From: Nonomuraea muscovyensis | GTDB taxonomy: Bacteria; Actinomycetota; Actinomycetes; Streptosporangiales; Streptosporangiaceae | Direction: 5' to 3' | DNA: 64,000 nucleotides | Assembly (NCBI RefSeq): GCF_014207745.1 | Contig: NZ_JACHJB010000003.1 | Location: 496,001-560,000 of the forward strand | Part shown: positions 41,506 to 49,103 of the stretch, piece by piece | Numbering within the stretch: position 1 is the first letter of the stretch | How the letters are laid out: each line of letters begins with the position of its first letter | Notes under the pieces: model-generated | What the model saw: only the letters and a program-made list of their open reading frames with translations | What the model was told of the DNA's origin: nothing | The model's database searches: none | Position numbers and translations under genes: made by a program

Positions 41506-42564
41506 ATGACGACGACAACACGGCGCAGGTTCGGCATCGCCGGCGCCATCGTCGGCGCGGCGTCGGCGGGCGTCGCGGCGGCGGCGCTGGCCAAGCGGTA
41601 CGCGGTGGGCCGGATCAGGCTGCGCCCCGACGCCGACGCGGACGAGCCGTTCGGCGAGCTGGGCGGCAGGCGGCGCACGTTCACCACCTCCGACGGCGTG
41701 GAGCTGAACGTCGAGCTCGACGGCCCCGACGACGCCCCGCTGACGATCGTGTTCTGCCACGGCTACTGCCTCAGCCTGGAGTCGTGGCACTTCCAGCGCA
41801 AGGACCTGCGCGAGGAGCACCGGCTGCTGCTGTGGGACCAGCGTTCGCACGGCCGCTCCCAGCGGGCCGGGTCCGACGACAGCACGATCGACCGGCTGGG
41901 TGAGGACCTGGCCGAGGTGATCGAGGCGTTCGTGCCGGGGTCGTGCGTGCTGGTCGGCCACTCCATGGGCGGCATGACGATCATGGCGCTCGCCGACCGG
42001 CGCCCCGAGCTGTTCGGTGACCGGATCAAGGGCGTGGCGCTCATCGGCACCTCGGCCGGCCGTCTCGCGGAGATCACCCTGGGCCTGCCGGCGTTGGTGT
42101 CGAAGGTGGTGCACAAGCTCGCCCCGACGACGGTCTCCATGCTCGGCCGCCGGGGCGCGCTGGTCGACCGCACCCGCCACGCGGGCAGCGACATCGCCTT
42201 CCTCATCACCCGCTACATGGGCTTCGGCGACTCCAGGAACGTCAGCCCGACGCTGGTCGACTTCGCCGAGTCGATGATCAGGGCGACGCCGACCGAGGTG
42301 GTCGCCGACTTCTACCCGGCGCTGATGAACCACGACAAGCTGTCGGCCCTGCACGTCCTCGACCCCGTGCCGACCGCCATCATGGTGGGCGACCGCGACT
42401 GGCTGACCCCGCCCGACCACAGCAGGGCCATGGCGGCGGCCCTGCCCCGGGCACAGCTCACCGAGGTGCCCGACACCGCCCACCTGATCCAGCTTGAACG
42501 CCCCGGCGTGATCAACGACGCGCTGCGCGATCTGGTCAAGCGGGCGACGGGAGAGGCGCGATGA
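41506..42564 (+). CDS. Alpha/beta hydrolase
   Basis: The 352-residue product has a short N-terminal hydrophobic stretch (FGIAGAIVGAASAGVAAAAL, possible membrane anchor) after Thr/Arg residues. The hydrolase fold follows: oxyanion region CHGYCLSLESW, nucleophile elbow VGHSMGGMTIMA (Ser near 151), acid VGDRDWLTPPDHS and His in DTAHLIQLERP. The substrate is unknown. The ATG at 41506 follows GGAGAAGGG; ATGs at 41479 and 41485 are less likely. Its stop overlaps the tsaE start (ATGA). Confidence 0.87.
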   Translation: MTTTTRRRFGIAGAIVGAASAGVAAAALAKRYAVGRIRLRPDADADEPFGELGGRRRTFTTSDGVELNVELDGPDDAPLTIVFCHGYCLSLESWHFQRKDLREEHRLLLWDQRSHGRSQRAGSDDSTIDRLGEDLAEVIEAFVPGSCVLVGHSMGGMTIMALADRRPELFGDRIKGVALIGTSAGRLAEITLGLPALVSKVVHKLAPTTVSMLGRRGALVDRTRHAGSDIAFLITRYMGFGDSRNVSPTLVDFAESMIRATPTEVVADFYPALMNHDKLSALHVLDPVPTAIMVGDRDWLTPPDHSRAMAAALPRAQLTEVPDTAHLIQLERPGVINDALRDLVKRATGEAR

Positions 42565-43028
42565 CCGCCGAACGGCTGCCCACGGCCGACGACATGCGGG
42601 CGTACGGGACCCGCCTGGCTGCCCGGCTGCGCCCCGGCGATCTGGTCGTCCTGTCCGGCGCCCTCGGCGCCGGCAAGACCACGCTGGTTCAGGGCATCGC
42701 CGAGGGCCTGAAGGTGCGCGGCCCGATCACCTCGCCCACGTTCGTGATCGCCCGGGTGCACCCGTCACTGCGCCAGGGCCCGCCGCTGGTCCACGTCGAC
42801 GCCTACCGGCTCGGCGGCGACCTGGAGGTGGACGACCTCGACCTCGACGCCTCCCTGGAGGAGTCGGTCACGGTCGTCGAGTGGGGCGAGGGGCTGGTCG
42901 AGGGCCTGTCGGACGACCGGCTGGAGATCCACATCGACCGCGAGGCCGGCGACGACGCCCGCGTGGTGAGCCTGCGCGGGGTCGGGGCCCGCTGGGCCGA
43001 CACGCCGCCTGATCGTGGAGAAGCGTAA
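42561..43028 (+). CDS. tsaE: tRNA t6A synthesis ATPase TsaE
   Basis: TsaE is the ATPase of the TsaBDE complex that makes N6-threonylcarbamoyladenosine at tRNA position 37. The 155-residue product has Walker A LSGALGAGKTTLVQGIAEGL near residues 31-50, SPTFVIARVH, HVDAYRL and VVEWGEG. It overlaps the hydrolase gene by four bases. Its partners tsaB and tsaD lie 2.5-4.6 kb downstream, beyond an insertion. Confidence 0.95.
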   Translation: MTAERLPTADDMRAYGTRLAARLRPGDLVVLSGALGAGKTTLVQGIAEGLKVRGPITSPTFVIARVHPSLRQGPPLVHVDAYRLGGDLEVDDLDLDASLEESVTVVEWGEGLVEGLSDDRLEIHIDREAGDDARVVSLRGVGARWADTPPDRGEA

Positions 43029-43110
43029 AGTCCGCACTTTCGCCGCGTAAGGCTGTCACCCTTGACGTATCCCGCCAAAGTCAAAAACATGATCGTTGGC
43101 TGTGGATTCC

Positions 43111-43164
43111 CCCAGATTTTCTGGGTATCAGGAGGGGAAGCATCCCCAAACGTGGCGGATGCTT
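43111..43164 (+). promoter_or_regulatory. Structured leader with competing stems
   Basis: CCCAGA/TCTGGG (43111-43125) is a small hairpin. AAGCATCC (43138-43145) can pair with GGATGCTT (43157-43164), but GGGG (43134-43137) can also pair with CCCC (43144-43147), and these two pairings exclude each other. It lies 30 bases before the exported-protein gene. No known riboswitch class was recognised. Confidence 0.35.
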
Positions 43165-43193
43165 GGTGAAGTCAGGCGAAGTGGGGTGCGCTG

Positions 43194-43877
43194 GTGCTCA
43201 GTGTCAGACGAGTCGCGTGCGCGGGAGCCATCCTCATGATCGGCGCGATGGGCTGCTCGGCGGAGGCCAATTCCGCGCCGACCCCCTCACCGTCCGGCAC
43301 CGCCACCGCCACCGCCACGACCACCGCCACGACCACCGCGACGACCACCGCGACGCCGGCCCCCACGGCGACCGCCACCCGGGCGGCCATCAACGTGCAG
43401 CTCAACCCCGACCGCGTCACCGCGGGCGAGACGTCCAAGGTGTGGATCCTGGCCAACTGCCCCGTCCCCTCCGGCGGCCCGGCCCACACCGGCACCGCCA
43501 CCTCGCGCGCGTTCCTCTCCGGCGTCACGCTCAACCCCGCCCCGCCCTCCTCGGCCCCGGCCGGCTCCACCGCCGCGCCGTCCACGCCGTGGGTGCGCGG
43601 TGAGGCCCAGGTGTCCGGCACGGTCGCGCGCGGTTCCTACCGGGTCGACGTCAAGTGCGACGGCACCAACGACACCGGCCGGGCCACGCTGCGCGTCACC
43701 AGGCCGGACCCGCTGCCCAGCGACGTGCCGACCAAGGCGCCCCGCGCGGGCGGCGGCGGCACGTTCGCTCAGGACGCCGAGGACGAGTCGTCGCTGCCGC
43801 TCGCCCCGGCGGGCGTGGTGCTGGGCCTCGCTCTCGTCGCCGGCGCGATCGTGCTCAGGCGCCGCGGCCGGGCCTGA
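43194..43877 (+). CDS. Exported Ala/Thr-rich surface protein with C-terminal anchor
   Basis: The 227-residue product starts with a signal sequence ending MIGAMGCSAE, which resembles a lipobox but is not canonical. A Thr/Ala/Pro stretch (residues ~30-62, from 12-base DNA repeats) follows, then a beta-rich Ig-like domain (INVQLNPDRVTAGETSKVWI, with Cys near 87 and 161). The C-terminus LPLAPAGVVLGLALVAGAIV plus LRRRGRA is a hydrophobic anchor with an LPxxxG-like start. The next gene is a class F sortase, so it may be that enzyme's substrate. Start: GTG at 43194, with a poor ribosome-binding site. Confidence 0.78.
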   Translation: MLSVRRVACAGAILMIGAMGCSAEANSAPTPSPSGTATATATTTATTTATTTATPAPTATATRAAINVQLNPDRVTAGETSKVWILANCPVPSGGPAHTGTATSRAFLSGVTLNPAPPSSAPAGSTAAPSTPWVRGEAQVSGTVARGSYRVDVKCDGTNDTGRATLRVTRPDPLPSDVPTKAPRAGGGGTFAQDAEDESSLPLAPAGVVLGLALVAGAIVLRRRGRA

Positions 43878-43880
43878 GCC

Positions 43881-44414
43881 ATGGCCCGCACGGGACAGGT
43901 GGTGCTTGCGGGCGTCGCCACGGGCTTGGCGCTCGTCATGTTCGGCGAGATCGACACCGCCGCGCCGCCCGCCGAGAAGGTCGTGCCGGAGAGCATCGAC
44001 ATCCCGTCGATCGACGTGGAGGCGCCGCTGATGAAGCTCGGTCGCACCGACGACGGTGAGGTCGAGCTGCCGCCGTACGAGAAGCCGAAGCTGGCCGGCT
44101 GGTACACCGGCAGCGCGGTGCCCGGCGACAAGGGCGCCTCGGTGATCGTCGGCCATGTCGACACCAAGACCGCGCCCGCCGTCTTCTACAAGCTCAAGCA
44201 GGTCCGCAAGGGCGACCAGGTCAAGGTGGAGCGCAGCGACGGCAAGGTGGTCACCTACCGGGTGGACGCGGTCGAGCAGGTGCACAAGGACCGGTTCCCG
44301 CTGCGGCGCGTCTACGTGGAGGACGGGCTCAAACTGGTCACCTGCGGCGGCCGGTTCGACCGGGTCAAGGGCGAGTACGTCGACAACGTGATCGTCTACG
44401 CCTCCCGCGTCTGA
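43881..44414 (+). CDS. Class F sortase
   Basis: The 177-residue product has an N-terminal signal anchor (VVLAGVATGLALVMFGEI) and the sortase fold. The catalytic His is in SVIVGHVDTK, the Cys in KLVTCGGRFD and the Arg two residues after GGRF-D. Class F is the short sortase type typical of actinobacteria, and it attaches or cuts surface proteins outside the membrane. It starts three bases after the candidate substrate gene, so the two form one unit. Confidence 0.9.
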   Translation: MARTGQVVLAGVATGLALVMFGEIDTAAPPAEKVVPESIDIPSIDVEAPLMKLGRTDDGEVELPPYEKPKLAGWYTGSAVPGDKGASVIVGHVDTKTAPAVFYKLKQVRKGDQVKVERSDGKVVTYRVDAVEQVHKDRFPLRRVYVEDGLKLVTCGGRFDRVKGEYVDNVIVYASRV

Positions 44415-44446
44415 AAACCGGTTGAACCCTCCGGGACGATGGACGC

Positions 44447-45397
44447 ATGAGTGTGGACACCGACCCGCCGGGTTCGCCTGTCGGTCCGCCCGCCTCCGGG
44501 GCGCGGGTGCCATGGGAGCTGGTGCACCCCTCCGCCCGAGAGGGGGTCGAGGAGTTCCTCGGCGCCCCCGTGGCCGAGGCGGTCACCCAGTCCGGCGGCT
44601 TCTCGCCCGCCGCCGCCGTACGGGTGCGCGCCGCGAACGGCCGGCGCGCGTTCGTCAAGGCCGTCGGCCCCGAGCCCAACGCACGGGCGGTCGCCATCTA
44701 CCGCGCCGAGGCGCGCAACGCCGCCGCGCTGCCCCCGGCCGTGCCCGCGCCGCGGCTGCTGACGAGCTTCGAGGCCGCGGGCTGGGTCGTCCTCGTCTTC
44801 GAGGACGTGCCGGGCCGGCATCCGGCGACGCCCTGGCGGCGCGACGAGCTCGACCTCGTCCTGGCGGCCGTCCGGCGGATGTCCGCCGAGCTCACCCCCG
44901 CCCCGATCGCCGCGCCGACCGTCGGCGAGGCGTCCGCGGAGTCGTTCACCGGCTGGCGGAGGCTGCTCGGCGAGGACACCGCCGGCCTCGACCCGTGGGC
45001 GCTGCGCCACCTCGACGAGCTGGCCGGCCTGGAGTCCGGCTGGGCCGAGGCCGCCGCCGGTGACACGCTCCTGCACGCCGACCTGCGCGCCGACAACATC
45101 CTGCTCGCCGACGGGCGCGTCTACGTGGTCGACTGGCCGTGGGCCTGCGTCGGGGCCGCCTGGTTCGACCTCGTGGGCATGCTGCCCTCGGTCGCCATGC
45201 AGGGCGGCCCGCCGCCGCACGAGCTGCTGCCCGACCCCGACCCGGCAATCACCACCGTCCTCGCGGCCGTCGCGGGCTACTTCGTGCGGCACGGCCGGCT
45301 GCCCGCGCCGCCGGGGCTGCCGACCCTGCGGGCGTTCCAGCGCGCCCAGGGCGTCGCGGCCCTCGACTGGCTGCGGCATCGCACGGGCTGGGCCTGA
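44447..45397 (+). CDS. Aminoglycoside phosphotransferase (APH) family kinase
   Basis: The 316-residue product has the APH/choline-kinase fold: SGGFSPAAAVRVRAANGRRA near the nucleotide-binding strands, the catalytic Brenner motif LLHADLRADNILLADGRVYV near residues 205-224 and VVDWPWACVGAAWFDLVGML. Many members phosphorylate small metabolites, not antibiotics; the substrate cannot be told here. It lies inside the insertion that separates tsaE from tsaB. Confidence 0.85.
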   Translation: MSVDTDPPGSPVGPPASGARVPWELVHPSAREGVEEFLGAPVAEAVTQSGGFSPAAAVRVRAANGRRAFVKAVGPEPNARAVAIYRAEARNAAALPPAVPAPRLLTSFEAAGWVVLVFEDVPGRHPATPWRRDELDLVLAAVRRMSAELTPAPIAAPTVGEASAESFTGWRRLLGEDTAGLDPWALRHLDELAGLESGWAEAAAGDTLLHADLRADNILLADGRVYVVDWPWACVGAAWFDLVGMLPSVAMQGGPPPHELLPDPDPAITTVLAAVAGYFVRHGRLPAPPGLPTLRAFQRAQGVAALDWLRHRTGWA

Positions 45398-45515
45398 CGC
45401 CTCCGGCCCGCTGCCCGCTGCAGGATGTCCGCTGCCCGCTGCCCGCTGCCTCCGCTCTGCCGGACCGGGCCGACGCGGCCGGGCAGGAGGCGCGCGGCGG
45501 GTAGGCTAATCAGTC
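45398..45515 (+). other. Short GCTGCCC repeats before tsaB
   Basis: The gap contains five to six copies of a GCTGCC(C) heptamer between 45408 and 45452, then TAGGCT (45502-45507), which ends eight bases before the tsaB GTG and is a possible -10 for a leaderless start. Confidence 0.5.
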
Positions 45516-46160
45516 GTGCTGGTCCTGGCCTTTGATACCGCGACTCCCGCCGTCACCGCCGCCCTCCACGACGGCGCGCGAGTGCTCGCCGAGTCGACCA
45601 CGATCGACGCCCGGCGTCACGGTGAGCTGCTCGCGCCCACCATCGAGACCGTGCTGAGCGAGGCCGGGGCGTCGCTGCGCGACGTCACGGCCATCGTCGC
45701 GGGCAGCGGCCCCGGCCCCTACACGGGCCTGCGCGTGGGGTTGATGACCGCGCAGGCGCTCGCCACGACGCTCGGCGTCCCCGCGTACGGCATCTGCTCG
45801 CTCGACGCCGTCGCCTACGGCAGCGGGCTCGACGGCCCGTTCATCGCGGCCACCGACGCCCGGCGCAAGGAGGTGTTCTGGGCCCGCTACGCCGACTCGC
45901 GCACCAGGATCGACGGGCCGTTCGTCGACCGTCCCGCCGACGTGCCTCTCGCGGGGTTGCCCGTGGTGGGCGCCGGGGCCGCGCTCTACCCCGACGTCCT
46001 GGGCGAGTCGAGTGCTCCGCCCTACCCGTACGCGGGATCGCTGGCCGCCCTGGCGGCCGAGCGGCTGGCGGCGGGTACGTCGCTCGACCAGCCGCGCCCC
46101 ATCTACCTGCGCCGGCCCGACGCGGTGGCGCCGGGCGCGCCCAAGCGGGTGACGGCGTGA
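45516..46160 (+). CDS. tsaB: tRNA t6A synthesis protein TsaB
   Basis: TsaB is the scaffold partner of TsaD. The 214-residue product has the ASKHA-type start MLVLAFDTATPAVTAALHDG, the RRHGELLAPTIETVL region and GSGPGPYTGLRVGLMTAQAL. The GTG at 45516 has no near ribosome-binding site; TAGGCT upstream suggests a leaderless transcript. Its stop overlaps the rimI GTG. Confidence 0.95.
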   Translation: MLVLAFDTATPAVTAALHDGARVLAESTTIDARRHGELLAPTIETVLSEAGASLRDVTAIVAGSGPGPYTGLRVGLMTAQALATTLGVPAYGICSLDAVAYGSGLDGPFIAATDARRKEVFWARYADSRTRIDGPFVDRPADVPLAGLPVVGAGAALYPDVLGESSAPPYPYAGSLAALAAERLAAGTSLDQPRPIYLRRPDAVAPGAPKRVTA

Positions 46161-46603
46161 GACTCCGTCAGATGACCGAGGCCGACCTGCCGACGGTCAT
46201 GGCGATCGAGCGGACCACGTTCCCGCTCGACGCGTGGAGCGAGGGCATGCTGCGCGATGAGCTGGCCGAGCAGCCGCGCACCCGGCACTACGTGGTCGCG
46301 GTCGTCGAGGGCGAGATCGTCGGCTACGCGGGGCTGGCCGCCGCGGCCGACCAGGCCGACGTGCAGACCATCGCCGTGCTGGAGACCCACCAGCGCACCG
46401 GCATCGGCGGCGCGATGCTGTCGGAGCTGATGGGCGAGGCGCGCCGGCGCGGGGCGCGGGAGGTGTTCCTGGAGGTGCGCTCCGACAACCCCCAGGCCCG
46501 CGCCGTGTACGAGCACTTCGGGTTCGAGGAGATCGGCACCCGCCGCCGCTACTACGACGACGGCACCGACGCGATCATGATGAGGAAGAAGCTGGATGGC
46601 TGA
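46157..46603 (+). CDS. rimI: Ribosomal protein S18 alanine N-acetyltransferase RimI
   Basis: The 148-residue GNAT protein has MRLRQMTEADLPTVMAIERT at the N-terminus, the acetyl-CoA loop THQRTGIGGAMLSELMG near 80-96 and VRSDNPQARAVYEHFGF near 108-124. Its place between tsaB and tsaD supports RimI. It overlaps tsaB by four bases and tsaD by eight. Confidence 0.93.
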   Translation: MRLRQMTEADLPTVMAIERTTFPLDAWSEGMLRDELAEQPRTRHYVVAVVEGEIVGYAGLAAAADQADVQTIAVLETHQRTGIGGAMLSELMGEARRRGAREVFLEVRSDNPQARAVYEHFGFEEIGTRRRYYDDGTDAIMMRKKLDG

Positions 46604-47627
46604 CGCACCACTGGTCCTCGGCATCGAGACCTCCTGCGACGAGACCGGTGTCGGCATCGTCCGCGGGCACACCCTGCTGGCCAACACGATCGCCTCCAGC
46701 ATGGACGAGCACGCCCGCTTCGGCGGAGTGGTGCCCGAGGTGGCCTCACGCGCCCATCTGGAGGCCATGACGCCGACCGTGGAGGCGGCGCTCGCCCAGG
46801 CGGGTCTCAGGTTCTCCGACATCGACGCCGTCGCCGTGACCGCCGGGCCGGGTCTGGCCGGGGCGCTGCTGGTGGGCGTCGCCGCGGCCAAGGCGTACGC
46901 CCTCGGCCTCGGCGTGCCGCTCTACGGCGTCAACCACCTGGCCGCCCACGTCGCCGTCGACCAGCTCGAACACGGCCCGCTGCCCAAGCCGTGCATCGCC
47001 ATGCTGGTCTCGGGCGGCCACTCGTCGCTGCTGCTCGTGCCGGACGTGGCCAAGGACGTGATCTCGCTCGGGTCCACCGTCGACGACGCGGCCGGTGAGG
47101 CGTTCGACAAGGTGGCACGGGTGCTCGGCCTGCCGTTCCCCGGCGGCCCGCACATCGACCGGGCGGCCGCCGCCGGCTCCGGCACGGCCGTCTCCTTCCC
47201 CCGGGGCAAGATCGACGACGGCACGCTCGACTTCTCCTTCTCCGGGCTCAAGACGGCCGTGGCCCGCTGGGTGGAGGCACGCGAGGCCGCCGGTGAGTCG
47301 ATCCACGTGCCCGACGTGGCCGCCTCGTTCCAGGAGGCCGTGGTCGACGTGCTGACCCGCAAGGCGCTGCAGGCGTGCAGGAAGTACGACGTGCACGACC
47401 TGCTCATCGGTGGCGGGGTGGCGGCCAACTCACGGTTGCGCGCGCTGGCCCAGGAGCGGTGCGACGCGGCGGGCGTGCGGCTGCGCGTGCCCCGGCCAGG
47501 ATTGTGCACCGACAACGGGGCCATGGTCGCGGCGCTGGGGTCCGACCTGGTGGCGGCGGGGATCAGCCCGTCGGCGCTGGAGATCCCGGCCGACTCGTCG
47601 CTGCCGATCACGACGGTCCACGTCTGA
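46596..47627 (+). CDS. tsaD: tRNA t6A transferase TsaD
   Basis: TsaD transfers the threonylcarbamoyl group to A37 of ANN-decoding tRNAs. The 343-residue product has GIETSCDETGVGIV, the metal site NHLAAHVAVDQ (His-x3-His near residue 111), SGGHSSLLLV, and DTVDDAAGEAFDKVARVLGL-like STVDDAAGEAFDKVARVLGL. It starts inside rimI by eight bases. Its last 20 bases overlap the convergent epimerase gene. Confidence 0.96.
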   Translation: MADAPLVLGIETSCDETGVGIVRGHTLLANTIASSMDEHARFGGVVPEVASRAHLEAMTPTVEAALAQAGLRFSDIDAVAVTAGPGLAGALLVGVAAAKAYALGLGVPLYGVNHLAAHVAVDQLEHGPLPKPCIAMLVSGGHSSLLLVPDVAKDVISLGSTVDDAAGEAFDKVARVLGLPFPGGPHIDRAAAAGSGTAVSFPRGKIDDGTLDFSFSGLKTAVARWVEAREAAGESIHVPDVAASFQEAVVDVLTRKALQACRKYDVHDLLIGGGVAANSRLRALAQERCDAAGVRLRVPRPGLCTDNGAMVAALGSDLVAAGISPSALEIPADSSLPITTVHV

Positions 47628-48558
47628 GCGCCGGCCGGCTCGCGAGGGTGGCCGAGCCGTCCCGGAGCGTGGGGTAGGCGGGCGACCAGCCCAGCTCCCG
47701 TTTCGCGCGCTCGGAGCTCAGCCTGATGCGGGTGCGCGCCATCAGCGCGTGCAGGTACGGCGTGGCGCCGAGCAGCCAGGCCGGAGCCCTGAGCGGCCGC
47801 GGCGCGCCGGCCGCCCTCGCCAGCGCCGCGACGTAGGCGTCGAAGGCCACCGGCTCGTCGTCGGCGACGTTGTACGCCTGCCCGGGGCGTCCCCGGTCGA
47901 GCGCGGCCACCGCGGCGGAGGCGGCGTCGTGGACGTGGACCAGCGAGACGACGCCCGCCGGGCGCACCGCGGGCAGCAGGCGGCTGCGCGCCAGGTCCAT
48001 GAGCCGGCGCGTGGACGGTTCGGGGCCGTAGAACAGCCCGTACCGCAGGGCGATCCCGTCGATCCCCGGCGTGCCGAGCGCCTGCCTCTCGTTGGCCCGC
48101 ATCGACTTCATGTGCACCTCGAAGGCGCCGTGGCCGGGCGGCGCGAACGGCCGGTCCTCGGTCACGGGTTCGGTGCCGTGGTCGCGGTAGCCGTACCCGA
48201 GGAAGAACGACTGCGTGACGAACCGGCGCGCGCCCACGGCGGCGGCGGCCCGCAGCAGGTTGGCGGTGCCCTGCTCGCGCAGCGCGTCCGTGGCGTACAG
48301 GTCGCGGTGGAACAGCGGCATGCGGGTGAGCGCGGTCGCCTGGTGCACGACGGCGTCGGCCCGGTGGCCCCGCACCGCGTCCAGCAGGGCGGCACCGTCC
48401 AGGAGGTCGGCGACGACGGGTGTCACGCCGGCCGCCGCGAGCCGCCGCGCCCCCGCCTCGGTCCTGGTCAGGCCGAGCACCTCGTGATCCGCCCGCAGGA
48501 GCTGTGAGACCAGCTCCGTGCCGAGCGTGCCCGTCGCCCCCGCCAGCAGCACTCTCAT
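47608..48558 (-). CDS. NAD-dependent epimerase/dehydratase (SDR)
   Basis: The ATG at 48558 gives 316 residues of an extended SDR protein: the nucleotide-binding motif GATGTLGTELVSQLL near residues 7-21 and the active-site region with LRYGLFYGP near 170. The canonical YxxxK is not evident, so catalysis is uncertain. It overlaps the DoxX-like gene by four bases. Oxidoreductases and epimerases are known partners of ECF41 sigma genes, and such a sigma gene lies divergently next to this pair. The substrate is unknown. Confidence 0.87.
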   Translation of the reverse strand: MRVLLAGATGTLGTELVSQLLRADHEVLGLTRTEAGARRLAAAGVTPVVADLLDGAALLDAVRGHRADAVVHQATALTRMPLFHRDLYATDALREQGTANLLRAAAAVGARRFVTQSFFLGYGYRDHGTEPVTEDRPFAPPGHGAFEVHMKSMRANERQALGTPGIDGIALRYGLFYGPEPSTRRLMDLARSRLLPAVRPAGVVSLVHVHDAASAAVAALDRGRPGQAYNVADDEPVAFDAYVAALARAAGAPRPLRAPAWLLGATPYLHALMARTRIRLSSERAKRELGWSPAYPTLRDGSATLASRPALRRGPS

Positions 48559-48944
48559 GCCCGCCCCCTCTCGTCGTTCGCCTTCAGGGCGCGCAGCCGG
48601 GCGACGAGGGCGGCACCGGCGATCAGGGAGAAGATCGCCAGCGTCCACCAGTCGGAGTCCCTGCCGCCGAGGTGCCGGTCGAGCCAGTGGTTGACGGCAT
48701 GGAGGCCGTTGGTGAACACGAACCCGGCCAGCACGACCGCCACCACGTCCCGCCACCACAACGCGCAGAGCATCATCAGCCCGATGCCGAGCTGGAACAC
48801 TCCCGCGTCGTGCAGGAAGTGCTGGTGGTCGGGCCAGTTGGTCCACCTCGCGAAGCTCGCCGGGTCCAGCCGTGCCCAGCCGCCGGTCACCAGCATGAGC
48901 GCCGCCGCCACGACGACCGTGGCCTTGATGAATCGATCTCGCAC
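48555..48944 (-). CDS. Small four-helix membrane protein, DoxX-like
   Basis: The GTG at 48944 follows GAGGAGG and gives 129 residues with four hydrophobic segments (ATVVVAAALMLVTGG, GVFQLGIGLMMLCALWW, VVAVVLAGFVFTNGLHAVNH, WTLAIFSLIAGAALVARL). This layout resembles DoxX/DUF4345-type proteins. It is co-transcribed with the epimerase and lies directly downstream of a TGTCAC/CGTC promoter that fits the neighbouring ECF41 factor. Confidence 0.8.
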   Translation of the reverse strand: MRDRFIKATVVVAAALMLVTGGWARLDPASFARWTNWPDHQHFLHDAGVFQLGIGLMMLCALWWRDVVAVVLAGFVFTNGLHAVNHWLDRHLGGRDSDWWTLAIFSLIAGAALVARLRALKANDERGRA

Positions 48945-48986
48945 GTCGAGCCTCCTCGGATCGCGCCTGTGCGCCGTCGAACAACG

Positions 48987-49014
48987 GACGGGCGCGGACC
49001 GGGCGAACGTGACA
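48987..49014 (-). promoter_or_regulatory. ECF41-type promoter for the DoxX-like/epimerase pair
   Basis: On the minus strand TGTCAC (complement of 49009-49014) is followed after 18 bases by CGTC (complement of 48987-48990). TGTCACA and CGTC are the reported ECF41 target elements. The start codon lies 42 bases downstream. Confidence 0.65.
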
Positions 49015-49049
49015 TTCCCGGCTGTGAGGTGTCCCACATGTCACGTTCG
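49004..49049. repeat. Perfect 12-bp inverted repeat between divergent ECF41-type promoters
   Basis: CGAACGTGACAT (49004-49015) and ATGTCACGTTCG (49038-49049) are exact inverse copies, 22 bases apart. Each carries an outward-facing TGTCAC element. Confidence 0.85.
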
Positions 49050-49066
49050 GGGGGTCCGGAGGCATC
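49039..49066 (+). promoter_or_regulatory. ECF41-type promoter for the sigma gene itself
   Basis: TGTCAC (49039-49044) is followed after 18 bases by CATC (49063-49066), one mismatch from CGTC. The spacing equals that of the divergent promoter. It suggests autoregulation. Confidence 0.5.
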
Positions 49067-49103
49067 GTTTGGGGAGAAGAGATCGTGAAGGGGGACGACG
49101 ACC

